From positions 1-32,844 of the forward strand of contig ONIK01000017.1 of NCBI GenBank assembly GCA_900317865.1: a stretch of DNA of 32,844 nucleotides, read 5' to 3'. The position numbers and the translations under genes were made by a program. The DNA comes from an uncultured Methanobrevibacter sp. (GTDB lineage Archaea > Methanobacteriota > Methanobacteria > Methanobacteriales > Methanobacteriaceae). Below are positions 8,092 through 15,774 of the stretch, one piece after another (position 1 is the stretch's first letter; each line of letters begins with the position of its first letter). The notes beneath the pieces were generated by a model. The model ran no database searches. It was not told where the DNA came from and worked only from the letters and a program-made list of their open reading frames with translations.

Positions 8092-8139
8092 TAATTTTCA
8101 TAAGTCTTTGGCAGATATGCTAAATGCTTATGAAAATTA
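8092..8139. repeat. 13-bp perfect inverted repeat in the convergent gap
   Basis: TAATTTTCATAAG (8092-8104) pairs with CTTATGAAAATTA (8127-8139) around a 22-nt loop. A separate dyad TATGCT-T-AGCATA follows at 8146-8158, and its right half could also pair with TATGCTA at 8116-8122 in the loop. The region lies between the 3' ends of the adhesin and the tRNA-binding gene. It may terminate the latter on the minus strand, but no clear T run follows. Confidence 0.55.
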
Positions 8140-8176
8140 GTCGGGTATGCTTAGCATAACTTTCTGTTTTAATTGT

Positions 8177-8899
8177 TCAATCAAGATAAGCTTCTACAAG
8201 ATTTCGTGTTTCATTTAATGATTCCATTGGGATTCCTTTTGGCATTTGTCCCAGTTCACCTTCAACTTCTTTTAAAATGCCCCCGTTCATTCCCAAAAAC
8301 ATTCCTTCACTTACTGTATCCATGAATGTTTGTGGTGGCAATAGTGAAACACCTACACGATTCCCTTCTTTTACATTCAAATCATTTGTAACAACAGTAA
8401 TTGCACGTTTACCTAAGTTTACATTACATATCATCAATGAATCTGCTTTAGGATGCTTTGTCACACTCATTATTTCTCCAACCCTGATGTCAATTCCGAT
8501 AATTGGATCGTTAATTGGTCCGAGAGCTAATCTGTCTTTAAGTCCAAGCATGGTGTCAATGAAAAATCTAACTTTTGCAATGTTTTCTGCTGTTTTTTCA
8601 CGTTCTTCCTTTGGAGCTCCATTTAAAAATGTTTTATTCCAGCCTTCTCCACCCAGACATTCGACAATTGTTTCTGTTTTTTCGATTAAGCTTGCAACAT
8701 CTGGTGAATTTACAAGGTCATCTCCTTCAAGATATGAATAAGTTAATGATTGGAAATCGCTGTTCATTTGTTTTCCGGTTTCAACAGCGAGTTTTTTATT
8801 CCAATTTCCTCTAAATGATGCTGTTGGAATTAAATTTAAATAATTTTCTCTTGCTTTACTGGCTACTAAAATTCTATAATCCTTAGTTGTATCCCACAA
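8177..8899 (-). CDS. tRNA-binding (OB-fold) domain protein related to PheRS beta N-terminus
   Basis: This 240-aa protein has an N-terminal half (about 1-120) without a recognised domain, starting MWDTTKDYRILVASKARENY. Its C-terminal half (about 130-235) resembles the tRNA_bind OB-fold found in PheRS beta, MetRS and Arc1p/CsaA: IDIRVGEIMSVTKHPKADSL, VVTNDLNVKEGNRV, SEGMFLGMNGG. Such domains bind the tRNA elbow or act as chaperone-like modules. The start is TTG at 8899, preceded by SD AAAGGAGA 7 nt upstream. It is a free-standing gene, convergent to the adhesin and divergent from the PRC-barrel gene. No synthetase catalytic domain is attached, so it is probably a trans-acting tRNA-binding factor. 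Confidence 0.7.
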   Translation of the reverse strand: MWDTTKDYRILVASKARENYLNLIPTASFRGNWNKKLAVETGKQMNSDFQSLTYSYLEGDDLVNSPDVASLIEKTETIVECLGGEGWNKTFLNGAPKEEREKTAENIAKVRFFIDTMLGLKDRLALGPINDPIIGIDIRVGEIMSVTKHPKADSLMICNVNLGKRAITVVTNDLNVKEGNRVGVSLLPPQTFMDTVSEGMFLGMNGGILKEVEGELGQMPKGIPMESLNETRNLVEAYLD

Positions 8900-9075
8900 T
8901 GTTTAATCTCCTTTAATATAATTAATATAATATTTAATTCAAAGTATAATAAATCTTTTCAAAATTATGATTATTAATTTTTAATCTATTTTTTAAAGTA
9001 ATTTATTATTTTTTAATCTAATTTTTTTTATTTACTTAATTTTTTTAATTGAAATTAAGTTTTTAAACAAAAACT

Positions 9076-9085
9076 ATTTATATAT
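9076..9085 (+). promoter_or_regulatory. TATA box of the PRC-barrel gene
   Basis: TTTATATATA, preceded by the purine-rich CAAAAAC (BRE-like), is a near-ideal archaeal promoter. It predicts transcription start near 9108 and a leader of about 43 nt to the ATG at 9151. Confidence 0.6.
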
Positions 9086-9150
9086 ACAAATAATATAAAC
9101 TTATACATATTTATTTAGTTGATTATTATAAACAATTCTGTGGTGTTATA

Positions 9151-9564
9151 ATGGTAGAAGTTTCAAATTTACGTAATTTAAGTATATATACAAACACTGG
9201 TCATTATGTTGGCCAAGTTGAAGATGTTGTTTTAAATATTAGGTTAGGAACCATCTCAAAATTACAGGTAAGAGCTGTTGAACCTGAAAAAAAACAAATT
9301 GGTTTACTTGATAATATTAAAGGTGCTTTTCAAGGTGTTCCTGAAGAATCTGTAGGTACCAGATCTTTCCAACAAGATTTATTAACTGTTGATTTTGATA
9401 AAGTACAGGCTATTGCAGATATTATGTTAATTAATCCTAGGGATATTAAAAAAGTTAATCCTGAACCACCGGTTCCTGAAACTGTTGTTCCGGCTTCTGC
9501 TTCACAACAAGCTCCAAAATCTGAAACTCAACCACAATTTGAAAATAAACCTAATTTTGACTGA
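9151..9564 (+). CDS. PRC-barrel domain protein
   Basis: This 137-aa protein has a PRC-barrel fold at about residues 4-95 (LRNLSIYTNTGHYVGQVEDV, LGTISKLQV, and VDFDKVQAIADIMLIN with PRDI at the end). It ends in a Pro/Gln-rich, probably disordered tail (about 98-137). Archaeal PRC-barrel proteins were long assigned to RNA processing; more recently haloarchaeal members (CdpB) were shown to be part of the SepF/FtsZ division machinery. Which role applies here cannot be told from the sequence. The gene stands alone with a strong promoter and a clear hairpin terminator, so it is probably well expressed. Confidence 0.8.
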   Translation: MVEVSNLRNLSIYTNTGHYVGQVEDVVLNIRLGTISKLQVRAVEPEKKQIGLLDNIKGAFQGVPEESVGTRSFQQDLLTVDFDKVQAIADIMLINPRDIKKVNPEPPVPETVVPASASQQAPKSETQPQFENKPNFD

Positions 9565-9597
9565 AAGATTTAATTTTCAATCTTTCAACTTTTTTTA
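9562..9597 (+). terminator. hairpin terminator after the PRC-barrel gene
   Basis: A 9-bp stem TGAAAGATT/AATCTTTCA (9562-9570 and 9579-9587) with an 8-nt loop is followed by ACTTTTTTT. The stem begins with the TGA stop codon itself. Confidence 0.75.
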
Positions 9598-9624
9598 TAT
9601 AATTCTTTTTTTCAAGTGATTTTA

Positions 9625-10389
9625 ATGAAAGTAGGTATTATAGGATGTGGAGCTATTGCTAATATTATTGTAAGCAGAATAGTTCCTGAAGATAGCGATA
9701 TTGAAATCAAATACTTTTTTGATAAAGATATTGAAAGGGCAGAGAATTTGGCATCATTTGCCGGTGGTGTAGCAGTACTTAGTTTGGATGATATGTTGGA
9801 TGATGTTGATTTGGTTTTGGAATGTGCATCACCGGATTCCGTAAAATTGTTGGCACCGTTAATTTTAGAAAAGGGAATCGACATGATTATTATGAGTGTC
9901 GGTGCATTCATGGATAAAGGATTTTATACCAAAGCATCTAAATTAGCTAAAGAAAATAATGCTCACATACATTTGCCTTCAGGTGCAATTGTTGGTTTGG
10001 ATGGTATTAAGGCTGTTGCAGATTTCGGTTTAAAGGAAATAACATTAATCACCCGTAAATCCCCTAAATCATTAGGTAAAGACATAGATGCTGAAGAAAT
10101 ATTATTTGAAGGAAAAGCATCTGAAGCTGTAAAAGAGTTTCCATTAAATATTAATGTTGCTGCAACAATTAGTATGGCATGCAATAGGGACATTGATGTT
10201 AAAATTATTGTTGATCCTAAAGTTAACCGTAATGTTCATGAAATTACTGCAAAAGGAGATTTCGGTGAATTTAAAACCACAACAATGAATCATCCTTGTG
10301 CAGTTAATCCAAAAACCAGTATGCTGGCTGCAATTTCTGCAATTAAATTGCTTAAAAGTTTTGACGAAACAATTTCTGTTGGATTATAA
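9625..10389 (+). CDS. nadX: L-aspartate dehydrogenase
   Basis: This 254-aa protein converts L-aspartate to iminoaspartate with NAD(P)+, the first step of NAD synthesis where NadB is absent. It shows the N-terminal Rossmann motif GIIGCGAIA (residues 4-12), LECASPDSV, MSVGAF, HLPSGAIVGLDGIKA, and the C-terminal NVAATISMACNRD and NHPCAVNPKTS blocks of the AspDH family. The ATG at 9625 follows the SD-like AAGTGAT; an in-frame GTG at 9616 lies within that SD. It is the first gene of a tight run: its TAA overlaps the ATG of the Thg1-like gene by one base. No nadA or nadC is visible in the window. Confidence 0.85.
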   Translation: MKVGIIGCGAIANIIVSRIVPEDSDIEIKYFFDKDIERAENLASFAGGVAVLSLDDMLDDVDLVLECASPDSVKLLAPLILEKGIDMIIMSVGAFMDKGFYTKASKLAKENNAHIHLPSGAIVGLDGIKAVADFGLKEITLITRKSPKSLGKDIDAEEILFEGKASEAVKEFPLNINVAATISMACNRDIDVKIIVDPKVNRNVHEITAKGDFGEFKTTTMNHPCAVNPKTSMLAAISAIKLLKSFDETISVGL

Positions 10390-11102
10390 TGAAAGAATAT
10401 GAAGTTTATTCTGATTTAAGAGTTCCTGTTAATTCTAAAATCATTATTAGGTTAGATGGTAGAAGTTTTCATTCATTTGCTCAAAAGATGGGACTTGCAA
10501 AACCATATGACGAATGTTTCTATAATGTGATGGTGGAAGTCTGCAAAGACTTATTTGAGGAATTTTCACCAATTTTTATTTATACTTTTTCAGATGAAAT
10601 AAGCATTCTTTTAGAAAATATTCCGTTTAATGGTCGTATTGAAAAAATCAACTCTGTTGTAGCCAGTTTCACTTCATCTTCATTTGCTTTAAATTATGAT
10701 ATGGAATTTCCAAAACCCGTAGCTTTTGATTCCAGAATTATTCCTGTTAATGATTGTGATATCTATGATTATTTTAAATGGAGACAGGATGAAGCCTGGC
10801 GAAATTGCGTGAATGGATATGGAATTCATTTTTTAAAATCTAAATATTCTTCCAGTGAAGCCAATGAAAAAATAAACGGATTGAATTTATCTGATATTCA
10901 CGAATTGTTGTTTCAAAATGGCATTAATTTAAATGATGTTGAAACTTGGAAAAAACGTGGAATTGGTATTTATAGAAAAAATAAAGAAATTGTTGGGTTT
11001 AATAAAAAAGAATCTAAAGAACAGGTTTCTTATCGCAGTTATATTCATGTAGATTATAATCTTTCAATTTTTTCAAAAGAGTTTTTTAATAAGTTATTCT
11101 AA
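10389..11102 (+). CDS. tRNA-His guanylyltransferase family (Thg1-like) 3'-5' polymerase
   Basis: This 237-aa protein has the Thg1 signature: RLDGRSFHSF (residues 21-30) with D23, and FSDEIS with D69 and E70, which correspond to the three metal-binding acidic residues of the Thg1 active site. KWRQDEAWRNCVNGYG matches the conserved block after the palm domain. Thg1 enzymes add nucleotides in the 3'-5' direction; archaeal Thg1-like proteins act on tRNA-His or repair tRNA 5' ends using template pairing. It is translated from the 1-base overlap TAATG with nadX. Some archaeal thg1 genes contain an in-frame amber codon; this one does not. Confidence 0.85.
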   Translation: MKEYEVYSDLRVPVNSKIIIRLDGRSFHSFAQKMGLAKPYDECFYNVMVEVCKDLFEEFSPIFIYTFSDEISILLENIPFNGRIEKINSVVASFTSSSFALNYDMEFPKPVAFDSRIIPVNDCDIYDYFKWRQDEAWRNCVNGYGIHFLKSKYSSSEANEKINGLNLSDIHELLFQNGINLNDVETWKKRGIGIYRKNKEIVGFNKKESKEQVSYRSYIHVDYNLSIFSKEFFNKLF

Positions 11103-11112
11103 AGGTTAAATT

Positions 11113-11814
11113 ATGAGTTTTTTATCAAAAATATTTAGTAATGAAAACGATGAGGAATTTGATGAAATATGTGTTGATCAGGAAATCCTCGATGCAGTCA
11201 TTTATTATTCTAAACAATCTTTTCCAAATGAATTTTTAGCATTTTTTGATGGTGAAATTAAGGATAAAAAGCTTTACATAACTAATCTTATTTTTATTCC
11301 TGGGGAAACCGGATCTACCGGTGCAGTTGTTCATACAGAATTATTGCCTCCTACTTTAAAGTATTGGGGTTCTGTTCATTCACATCCTGGACCAAGTGCT
11401 AACCCATCAGGAGCAGATTTAAAAACTTTTTCTAAACATGGTGTTTTTCACATGATTGTGTGCTTACCATATAGCTATGAAACTTTCAAATCATATGATA
11501 AATATGGCAATCCATGTAAATACACTGTAGGTGACTACAGCCACATGTTTGATGAAGACATCGATGATTTCTTTGATGAAAGTGATGTTTTAAAAGAAGG
11601 TGAAGTTATTAAGCCAGGCTTTTTTGATGAGGATGCAAACTTTGATGACACACCGAACAGGGCTTATGAAGAATATGAAAAAAGACAAAAACCGCAGAAA
11701 ACTATTAGAATAATTTCTAATTCTTCAATGCAACCCGTTATAATTTCAGATAATGATTCTCTTAAAATTGAATTTGATGAAAATGGCAATATAAAGAAAG
11801 TTTCTAAAAAATAG
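11113..11814 (+). CDS. JAMM/MPN (Mov34/PAD-1) family metalloprotease
   Basis: This 233-aa protein shows a full JAMM zinc motif: H89-S-H91-P ... S99 ... D102, with a likely catalytic Glu40 upstream. JAMM enzymes cut isopeptide bonds to ubiquitin-like modifiers; archaeal members can remove SAMP proteins or process ThiS/MoaD-like carriers. The MPN core spans about residues 22-140. The C-terminal 90 residues are acidic (DEDIDDFFDESD) and end with an IIFDENG-like strand, with no family recognised. The gene lies 10 nt after the Thg1-like gene with SD AAAGGTTA, so it belongs to the same run. The substrate is unknown; no modifier gene is seen nearby. Confidence 0.8.
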   Translation: MSFLSKIFSNENDEEFDEICVDQEILDAVIYYSKQSFPNEFLAFFDGEIKDKKLYITNLIFIPGETGSTGAVVHTELLPPTLKYWGSVHSHPGPSANPSGADLKTFSKHGVFHMIVCLPYSYETFKSYDKYGNPCKYTVGDYSHMFDEDIDDFFDESDVLKEGEVIKPGFFDEDANFDDTPNRAYEEYEKRQKPQKTIRIISNSSMQPVIISDNDSLKIEFDENGNIKKVSKK

Positions 11815-11840
11815 TTTTTTGAATATAAAAAAATAAAAAA

Positions 11841-11870
11841 TAAAAAACAATATGGTGAAATTGTTTTTTA
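11841..11870. terminator. bidirectional terminator between JAMM gene and serA
   Basis: A perfect 11-bp inverted repeat TAAAAAACAAT/ATTGTTTTTTA (11841-11851 and 11860-11870) has an 8-nt loop. Each arm gives an oligo-T run on the strand leaving it. The right arm includes the serA stop codon. Confidence 0.7.
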
Positions 11871-13442
11871 TAAGTTTAATCCAATTGCTTCGTAAACATT
11901 TTCTAAAGATTGGATTTCTTTAATTACATTAGTTGGAATTTCTTTATCTAAGGTTAAAACCATAATAGCTCTTCCGCCTTCTTCATCTCTTCCAACTTGC
12001 ATAATTCCAATATTAACACCATATTCACCTAATTTAGTACCGATTGCACCAATACTTCCAGGTATGTCTTCATATTTTGCGATGAACATGTGTCCTGTAG
12101 GAATAACATCTACCCAGTATCCGTTAACTTTTAGAATCCTTGCTTCATGTAAATTAGTACCTTCAGCTGTGAATTGGTCTTTTTCGGTTACTGCTTTTAC
12201 ACTTATTAATGAATCATAACCTTTAGCGTTAGTTTTCCTGCCTTCGATTATGTTAATTCCACGATCTTTTGCTACAATTGATGCATTAACTGCATTTACA
12301 GGTGAGCTTAAGAATGGATTAACAACACCTTGGATAACTGTTCTAGTTAAAATTTCTAAATTATCGATTTTTGAAAGTTCTCCACTGTAAACAATTTCCA
12401 AATCAGTAATTTTACCGTTTACTGCTTGAGAAATAAATCTACCTAATTTTTCAGCAATTTCGAAGTATGGAGTTAATTCCTGGTAGGTTACATTATCAAT
12501 TCTAGGCATATTTAAAACATTTTTCGGAGTTCCGCCTTTGAATAAATCAATAATTTCATCAGCTACGATAATTGCCGCATCTCTTTGGGCTTCTTTGGTT
12601 GATGCTGCAATATGTGGGGTCAAAACAATATTGTCTAATTCAAATAATTTTGAATCTTCTGCTGGTGGTTCGTCTTCGTATACGTCTAAAGCAGCTCCAC
12701 CAATTTTATCATTTTTTAAAGCATCATATAATGCTTCTTCATCAATAATTCCTCCACGTGCACAGTTTGTAATGAATGCAGTATCTTTCATTATTTCAAA
12801 TTCTTTATTTGAAATTAAATGTTTGGTTTCAGGGGTTAATGGAACATGGATTGTAATAAAATCAGCTTTTTTAAGAACGGTTTCCAAATCAGTTAATTCA
12901 ACACCCATTTGTTTTGCTACTTCTTCAGGCAAGTATGGGTCGTATGCAATAGCATCCATTTCAAATGCTTTACATCTGTTTACTACTTGAGAACCGATTC
13001 TTCCCATTCCAATTACACCGAGAGTTTTGTTTCTAAGTTCAACTCCCATAAATTTTTTCTTTTCCCATTTTCCTTCTTTTACAGATTTGTCTGCAATGGA
13101 TAATTTACGTGCCATGGAAAGTAATAATCCCATGGTATGTTCAGCTACAGTAATGGAAGTAGATTCTGGTGAGTTAACTACCATAATACCTTTTTCAGTA
13201 GCAGCATCTAAATCGATGTTGTCTACTCCAACACCTGCTCTTGCAATTATTTTTAAATTGTCTGCTTTACTGATAACTTCTTTTGTAACTTTTGTTCTAC
13301 TTCTTACTATAATTCCGTCATATTTGTGTATAGTATTAACTAATTCTTCAGGAGTGATGCTTGTATCGACTGTAACATCAGCTACTTCCTTTAAATTTTC
13401 TATACCTTTCTCATTTATTGCGTCAGCAACGAGTACTTTCAT
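11868..13442 (-). CDS. serA: D-3-phosphoglycerate dehydrogenase
   Basis: This 524-aa protein carries out the first step of serine synthesis, 3-phosphoglycerate to 3-phosphohydroxypyruvate with NAD+. Motifs in order: RSRTKVT, RAGVGVDNID, the Rossmann GVIGMGRIG (142-150), HVPLTPETKHLI, NCARGG with R229, DEPP with E258 and HIAAS with H277, which form the catalytic set. An intervening domain (about 320-445) and a C-terminal ACT domain (about 450-524, PGSIGAIGTKLGEYGVNIG) make this the long type, usually feedback-regulated by serine. The length is normal for it. The SD GGTGA lies just before the ATG. Transcribed alone, divergent from the 259-aa gene. Confidence 0.95.
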   Translation of the reverse strand: MKVLVADAINEKGIENLKEVADVTVDTSITPEELVNTIHKYDGIIVRSRTKVTKEVISKADNLKIIARAGVGVDNIDLDAATEKGIMVVNSPESTSITVAEHTMGLLLSMARKLSIADKSVKEGKWEKKKFMGVELRNKTLGVIGMGRIGSQVVNRCKAFEMDAIAYDPYLPEEVAKQMGVELTDLETVLKKADFITIHVPLTPETKHLISNKEFEIMKDTAFITNCARGGIIDEEALYDALKNDKIGGAALDVYEDEPPAEDSKLFELDNIVLTPHIAASTKEAQRDAAIIVADEIIDLFKGGTPKNVLNMPRIDNVTYQELTPYFEIAEKLGRFISQAVNGKITDLEIVYSGELSKIDNLEILTRTVIQGVVNPFLSSPVNAVNASIVAKDRGINIIEGRKTNAKGYDSLISVKAVTEKDQFTAEGTNLHEARILKVNGYWVDVIPTGHMFIAKYEDIPGSIGAIGTKLGEYGVNIGIMQVGRDEEGGRAIMVLTLDKEIPTNVIKEIQSLENVYEAIGLNL

Positions 13443-13586
13443 TATTTCACCATATTAAATAATTTTTATAATATTATCATAAATATTACTTAACTATTTA
13501 TATTTCTTTGTATTTATAATTATAATAATAAACTTGAAAATTGGTAAAAAAAATAACAAAAGGCGATTTTTATTTTTGATAATGAT

Positions 13587-14366
13587 TTGAATTTTAAAAA
13601 TAAATCTATTCCTGAAACTGTTTTGGGTTATGGTCCTTTTATGGCTGAACCTTATTACGGTCACAGAGCAAGATTATATCACTTGGATTTATATTCACAA
13701 CCGGAAAAAATTGCTGAAGTGATTTTGGCAGCTTATGATAATGGTGTAAGAGCAATTAATCTGGTTAATGATAAAAATCTTCTTAAAGGATTTGATTTGG
13801 CTTGTGATGCAGGCTGTGAAATGAAAGTAATTGCCACTATCGGCAAGTCTGAAGTCGATTATCTGGCACCTAATTATGATGTTGCCTGTGAAGTGGATTG
13901 GCAGGATGATATTGAATTATTTTCATCCTATGATACTCCAGTAATGCTTGTTGACGAGTTTATCACTGATGCATATAAATGGAACTTAACATCAAAAATT
14001 TTAACAGAGATTAATGATTCAGACTCTTTATCTGGTATTGTAACTGCTTTTCCATATCGTACAACAGATTTGCTTAAAGATAATTTGGATTTGGATTTAT
14101 TTGATTTTTATATGCTTCCATTAAATAGTTTTGCATATATGATGGACACACCTTCATTTTTAAAAGCACAAAGGGAAGAATTCAGACAAAAAATATTGGA
14201 TTTGAATAAGAAAATAATAGCTTGCCGTGTATTGAGTGTAGGTATCCAGACACCTGACGAAGGTTTTAATTTTCTCAACACCATGGATTTTGTTGATTTG
14301 GTGACATTTGGTGTAGCAAGCGTTGATGAAATAAAAAAAGATATGGATGTTTTAAAAAGCATTTAA
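13587..14366 (+). CDS. conserved hypothetical, TIM-barrel-like (aldo/keto-reductase-like)
   Basis: This 259-aa protein is not recognised by name. Its opening (TVLGYGPFMAEPYYGHRARL, then EVILAAYDNGVRAINL) and its alternating strand/helix layout ending with VDLVTFGVASVDEIKKDMD resemble aldo/keto reductase-type TIM barrels. The usual AKR Asp-Tyr-Lys-His tetrad cannot be placed with confidence. The start is uncertain: TTG at 13587 has no close SD (AGGCGAT lies about 20 nt upstream), and no in-frame ATG occurs before codon 19, which would cut the conserved opening. It ends 2 nt before the convergent Cys-rich gene. Confidence 0.6.
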   Translation: MNFKNKSIPETVLGYGPFMAEPYYGHRARLYHLDLYSQPEKIAEVILAAYDNGVRAINLVNDKNLLKGFDLACDAGCEMKVIATIGKSEVDYLAPNYDVACEVDWQDDIELFSSYDTPVMLVDEFITDAYKWNLTSKILTEINDSDSLSGIVTAFPYRTTDLLKDNLDLDLFDFYMLPLNSFAYMMDTPSFLKAQREEFRQKILDLNKKIIACRVLSVGIQTPDEGFNFLNTMDFVDLVTFGVASVDEIKKDMDVLKSI

Positions 14367-14368
14367 GA

Positions 14369-14755
14369 TTAGAATTTAACTACATCATATTCTTCAAATG
14401 GAACAATATTCATTATTTTAAATTCTTCATTTAAGCTTTTCAATCCTTCATCCAGGTCTTTCACATTTTTATTGGATGGTTTTTTGCCTGTAATCTGCAG
14501 ATATTGTCTTGGTGTTATTTCACAATATTTGCAATCAAAATTACAGCACCTGTCTTTTTCTTCACAGCCGTAGCCTTCCAGTTCTTCATGGGTTCCAATT
14601 ACAATATCTTCCAATATTCTTGATACTCTTTCATCAGATGCAAACATAGCTATTTTTTGTGAATATCCACATATTCCTATTGCTTTTTGGCCTCTGAAGT
14701 TACAAACCCATTTAATGGGGTAATTTTTCATATCAGGAATTCTTAAATCTTCCAT
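14369..14755 (-). CDS. Cys-rich small protein, probable metal binding
   Basis: This 128-aa protein has no known function that I recognise. Seven cysteines lie at residues 18, 29, 64, 70, 71, 75 and 78. The cluster C64-x5-CC-x3-C-x2-C (GCEEKDRCCNFDCKYC) looks like a zinc or iron-sulfur site. The rest is soluble and mildly acidic. It starts 4 nt after the stop of the HTH regulator gene, with GTGAT as SD, so the two are co-transcribed; the Cys protein may be a partner or target of the regulator. It is convergent with the 259-aa gene, with a 2-nt gap. Confidence 0.65.
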   Translation of the reverse strand: MEDLRIPDMKNYPIKWVCNFRGQKAIGICGYSQKIAMFASDERVSRILEDIVIGTHEELEGYGCEEKDRCCNFDCKYCEITPRQYLQITGKKPSNKNVKDLDEGLKSLNEEFKIMNIVPFEEYDVVKF

Positions 14756-14759
14756 ATTA

Positions 14760-15692
14760 TCACTGATTTTCTTTTCTTTCTCTGATTAATTTTAATAATT
14801 CTTGTGAACGTTCAAACTCTTTTAATTCCCAGGATTTAATTACAGGAATTGTTCCAAGGGATTCTTTAATTTTGTCGTTGTTGATTATAAAAACAGGTTC
14901 TGATGAAGTAATCATTGATAAGTCCTTTAAAGGAATGGCCATCCTTTTTAAAGTCTTTTGGCTTCTATTTTTTTCAACATTGGCAATTAATGATGAATTG
15001 TCATCTTTTGCAACAGCATCAAAAGGACTTTTACTTGTAGAAACAACTCCATATCCCAATTTTAATAAATCTTCAGTTCCTTCACCTGTTTGCTGATATT
15101 GGATTTGATCTTCTTGATTGTACTTTAATATATCGATGTCCAGTGTAACTTTTGTATTTAATATTTCTTCCAAAATCATTGCGGTTTCGGTATTTGCCCG
15201 GACTATTTCATTTTCATATTTATACATTGTAGCTCTTGAAACATGGGCAAGGTCTGCCAAATCTTTTAGGGAAAGTGAGTATTCCTCCCGGTATTGTTTA
15301 ATAACGTTACCGTCAATTTTAACAAAATATCCTCCGCGGTCAGCTAATATTTCAGGATATTCCTTGTACAGTATCATATTTTTCAATGTATCGAGACCGA
15401 TGGTTGGAATATCGTATCTTTCATAGATTACTCCCTCTTCCAGAATACCGTTTCTTGATTTCGCTCCAATTATTATGGGTGAAGCTAAAAAAATATTGGC
15501 CAACTGCTTCATTTCTTGAGCATTCTTTTCATTCACGCTATCGATATTAATAAAAGTTTTTAAAAGTAAAATTAATAGGTTTTTACGAGCAACAATATCA
15601 AAAGAACCTTGATCATAAATATCAGAAGTTTTGTAACCTTCTGCGATTAATAATTTCTCTATTTCTTGTAACATTCTGCCTCGAGTTAACAT
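14760..15692 (-). CDS. archaeal HTH-type (Cro/C1) transcriptional regulator
   Basis: This 310-aa protein matches the archaeal family of putative HTH-type regulators with an N-terminal nuclease-like fold. Residues about 1-110 (EKLLIAEGYKTSDIYDQGSFDIVARK) resemble a restriction-endonuclease-like or sensor domain. Residues about 130-185 form a Cro/C1 HTH (KQYREEYSLSLKDLADLAHV, SRATMYKYE). The C-terminal half (about 215-305) has no known domain. It starts at ATG 15692, divergent from tiaS over about 75 bp, and is followed by the Cys-rich gene. Targets are unknown; autoregulation and control of the divergent promoter are plausible. Confidence 0.75.
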   Translation of the reverse strand: MLTRGRMLQEIEKLLIAEGYKTSDIYDQGSFDIVARKNLLILLLKTFINIDSVNEKNAQEMKQLANIFLASPIIIGAKSRNGILEEGVIYERYDIPTIGLDTLKNMILYKEYPEILADRGGYFVKIDGNVIKQYREEYSLSLKDLADLAHVSRATMYKYENEIVRANTETAMILEEILNTKVTLDIDILKYNQEDQIQYQQTGEGTEDLLKLGYGVVSTSKSPFDAVAKDDNSSLIANVEKNRSQKTLKRMAIPLKDLSMITSSEPVFIINNDKIKESLGTIPVIKSWELKEFERSQELLKLIRERKENQ

Positions 15693-15726
15693 ATTAATAC
15701 AACCAATTATTATATTCTTTAAAAAA

Positions 15727-15769
15727 TTATATATTACTTTTTTGTATAAATAATTTAATTGTAAGGTGA
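15727..15769 (+). promoter_or_regulatory. tiaS promoter and SD
   Basis: TATA box ATTATATATTA (15726-15736) lies in the divergent gap with the HTH regulator. A strong SD, AAGGTGA (15763-15769), is followed 5 nt later by ATT (15775), where an ATG would be expected. A GTG (15766) lies inside the SD and a TTG (15784) lies 14 nt after it. Confidence 0.5.
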
Positions 15770-15774
15770 TTATA

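Noticed and set aside
7945..8176. tRNA or small RNA gene in the gap
   Set aside because: The dyads do not form a cloverleaf, no tRNA B-box pattern was seen, and there is no promoter good enough to call an RNA gene.
8277..8814. Plus-strand frames of 154 and 79 codons opposite the tRNA-binding gene
   Set aside because: They are antisense shadows; the minus strand encodes a conserved OB-fold protein with SD and TTG start.
10389..11102. Amber readthrough in the Thg1-like gene, known in some methanogens
   Set aside because: No in-frame TAG is present; the frame is a plain 237 codons.
12538..13458. Several plus-strand frames of 64-150 codons inside serA
   Set aside because: serA is complete with all catalytic motifs; the opposing frames show no SD or recognisable protein.
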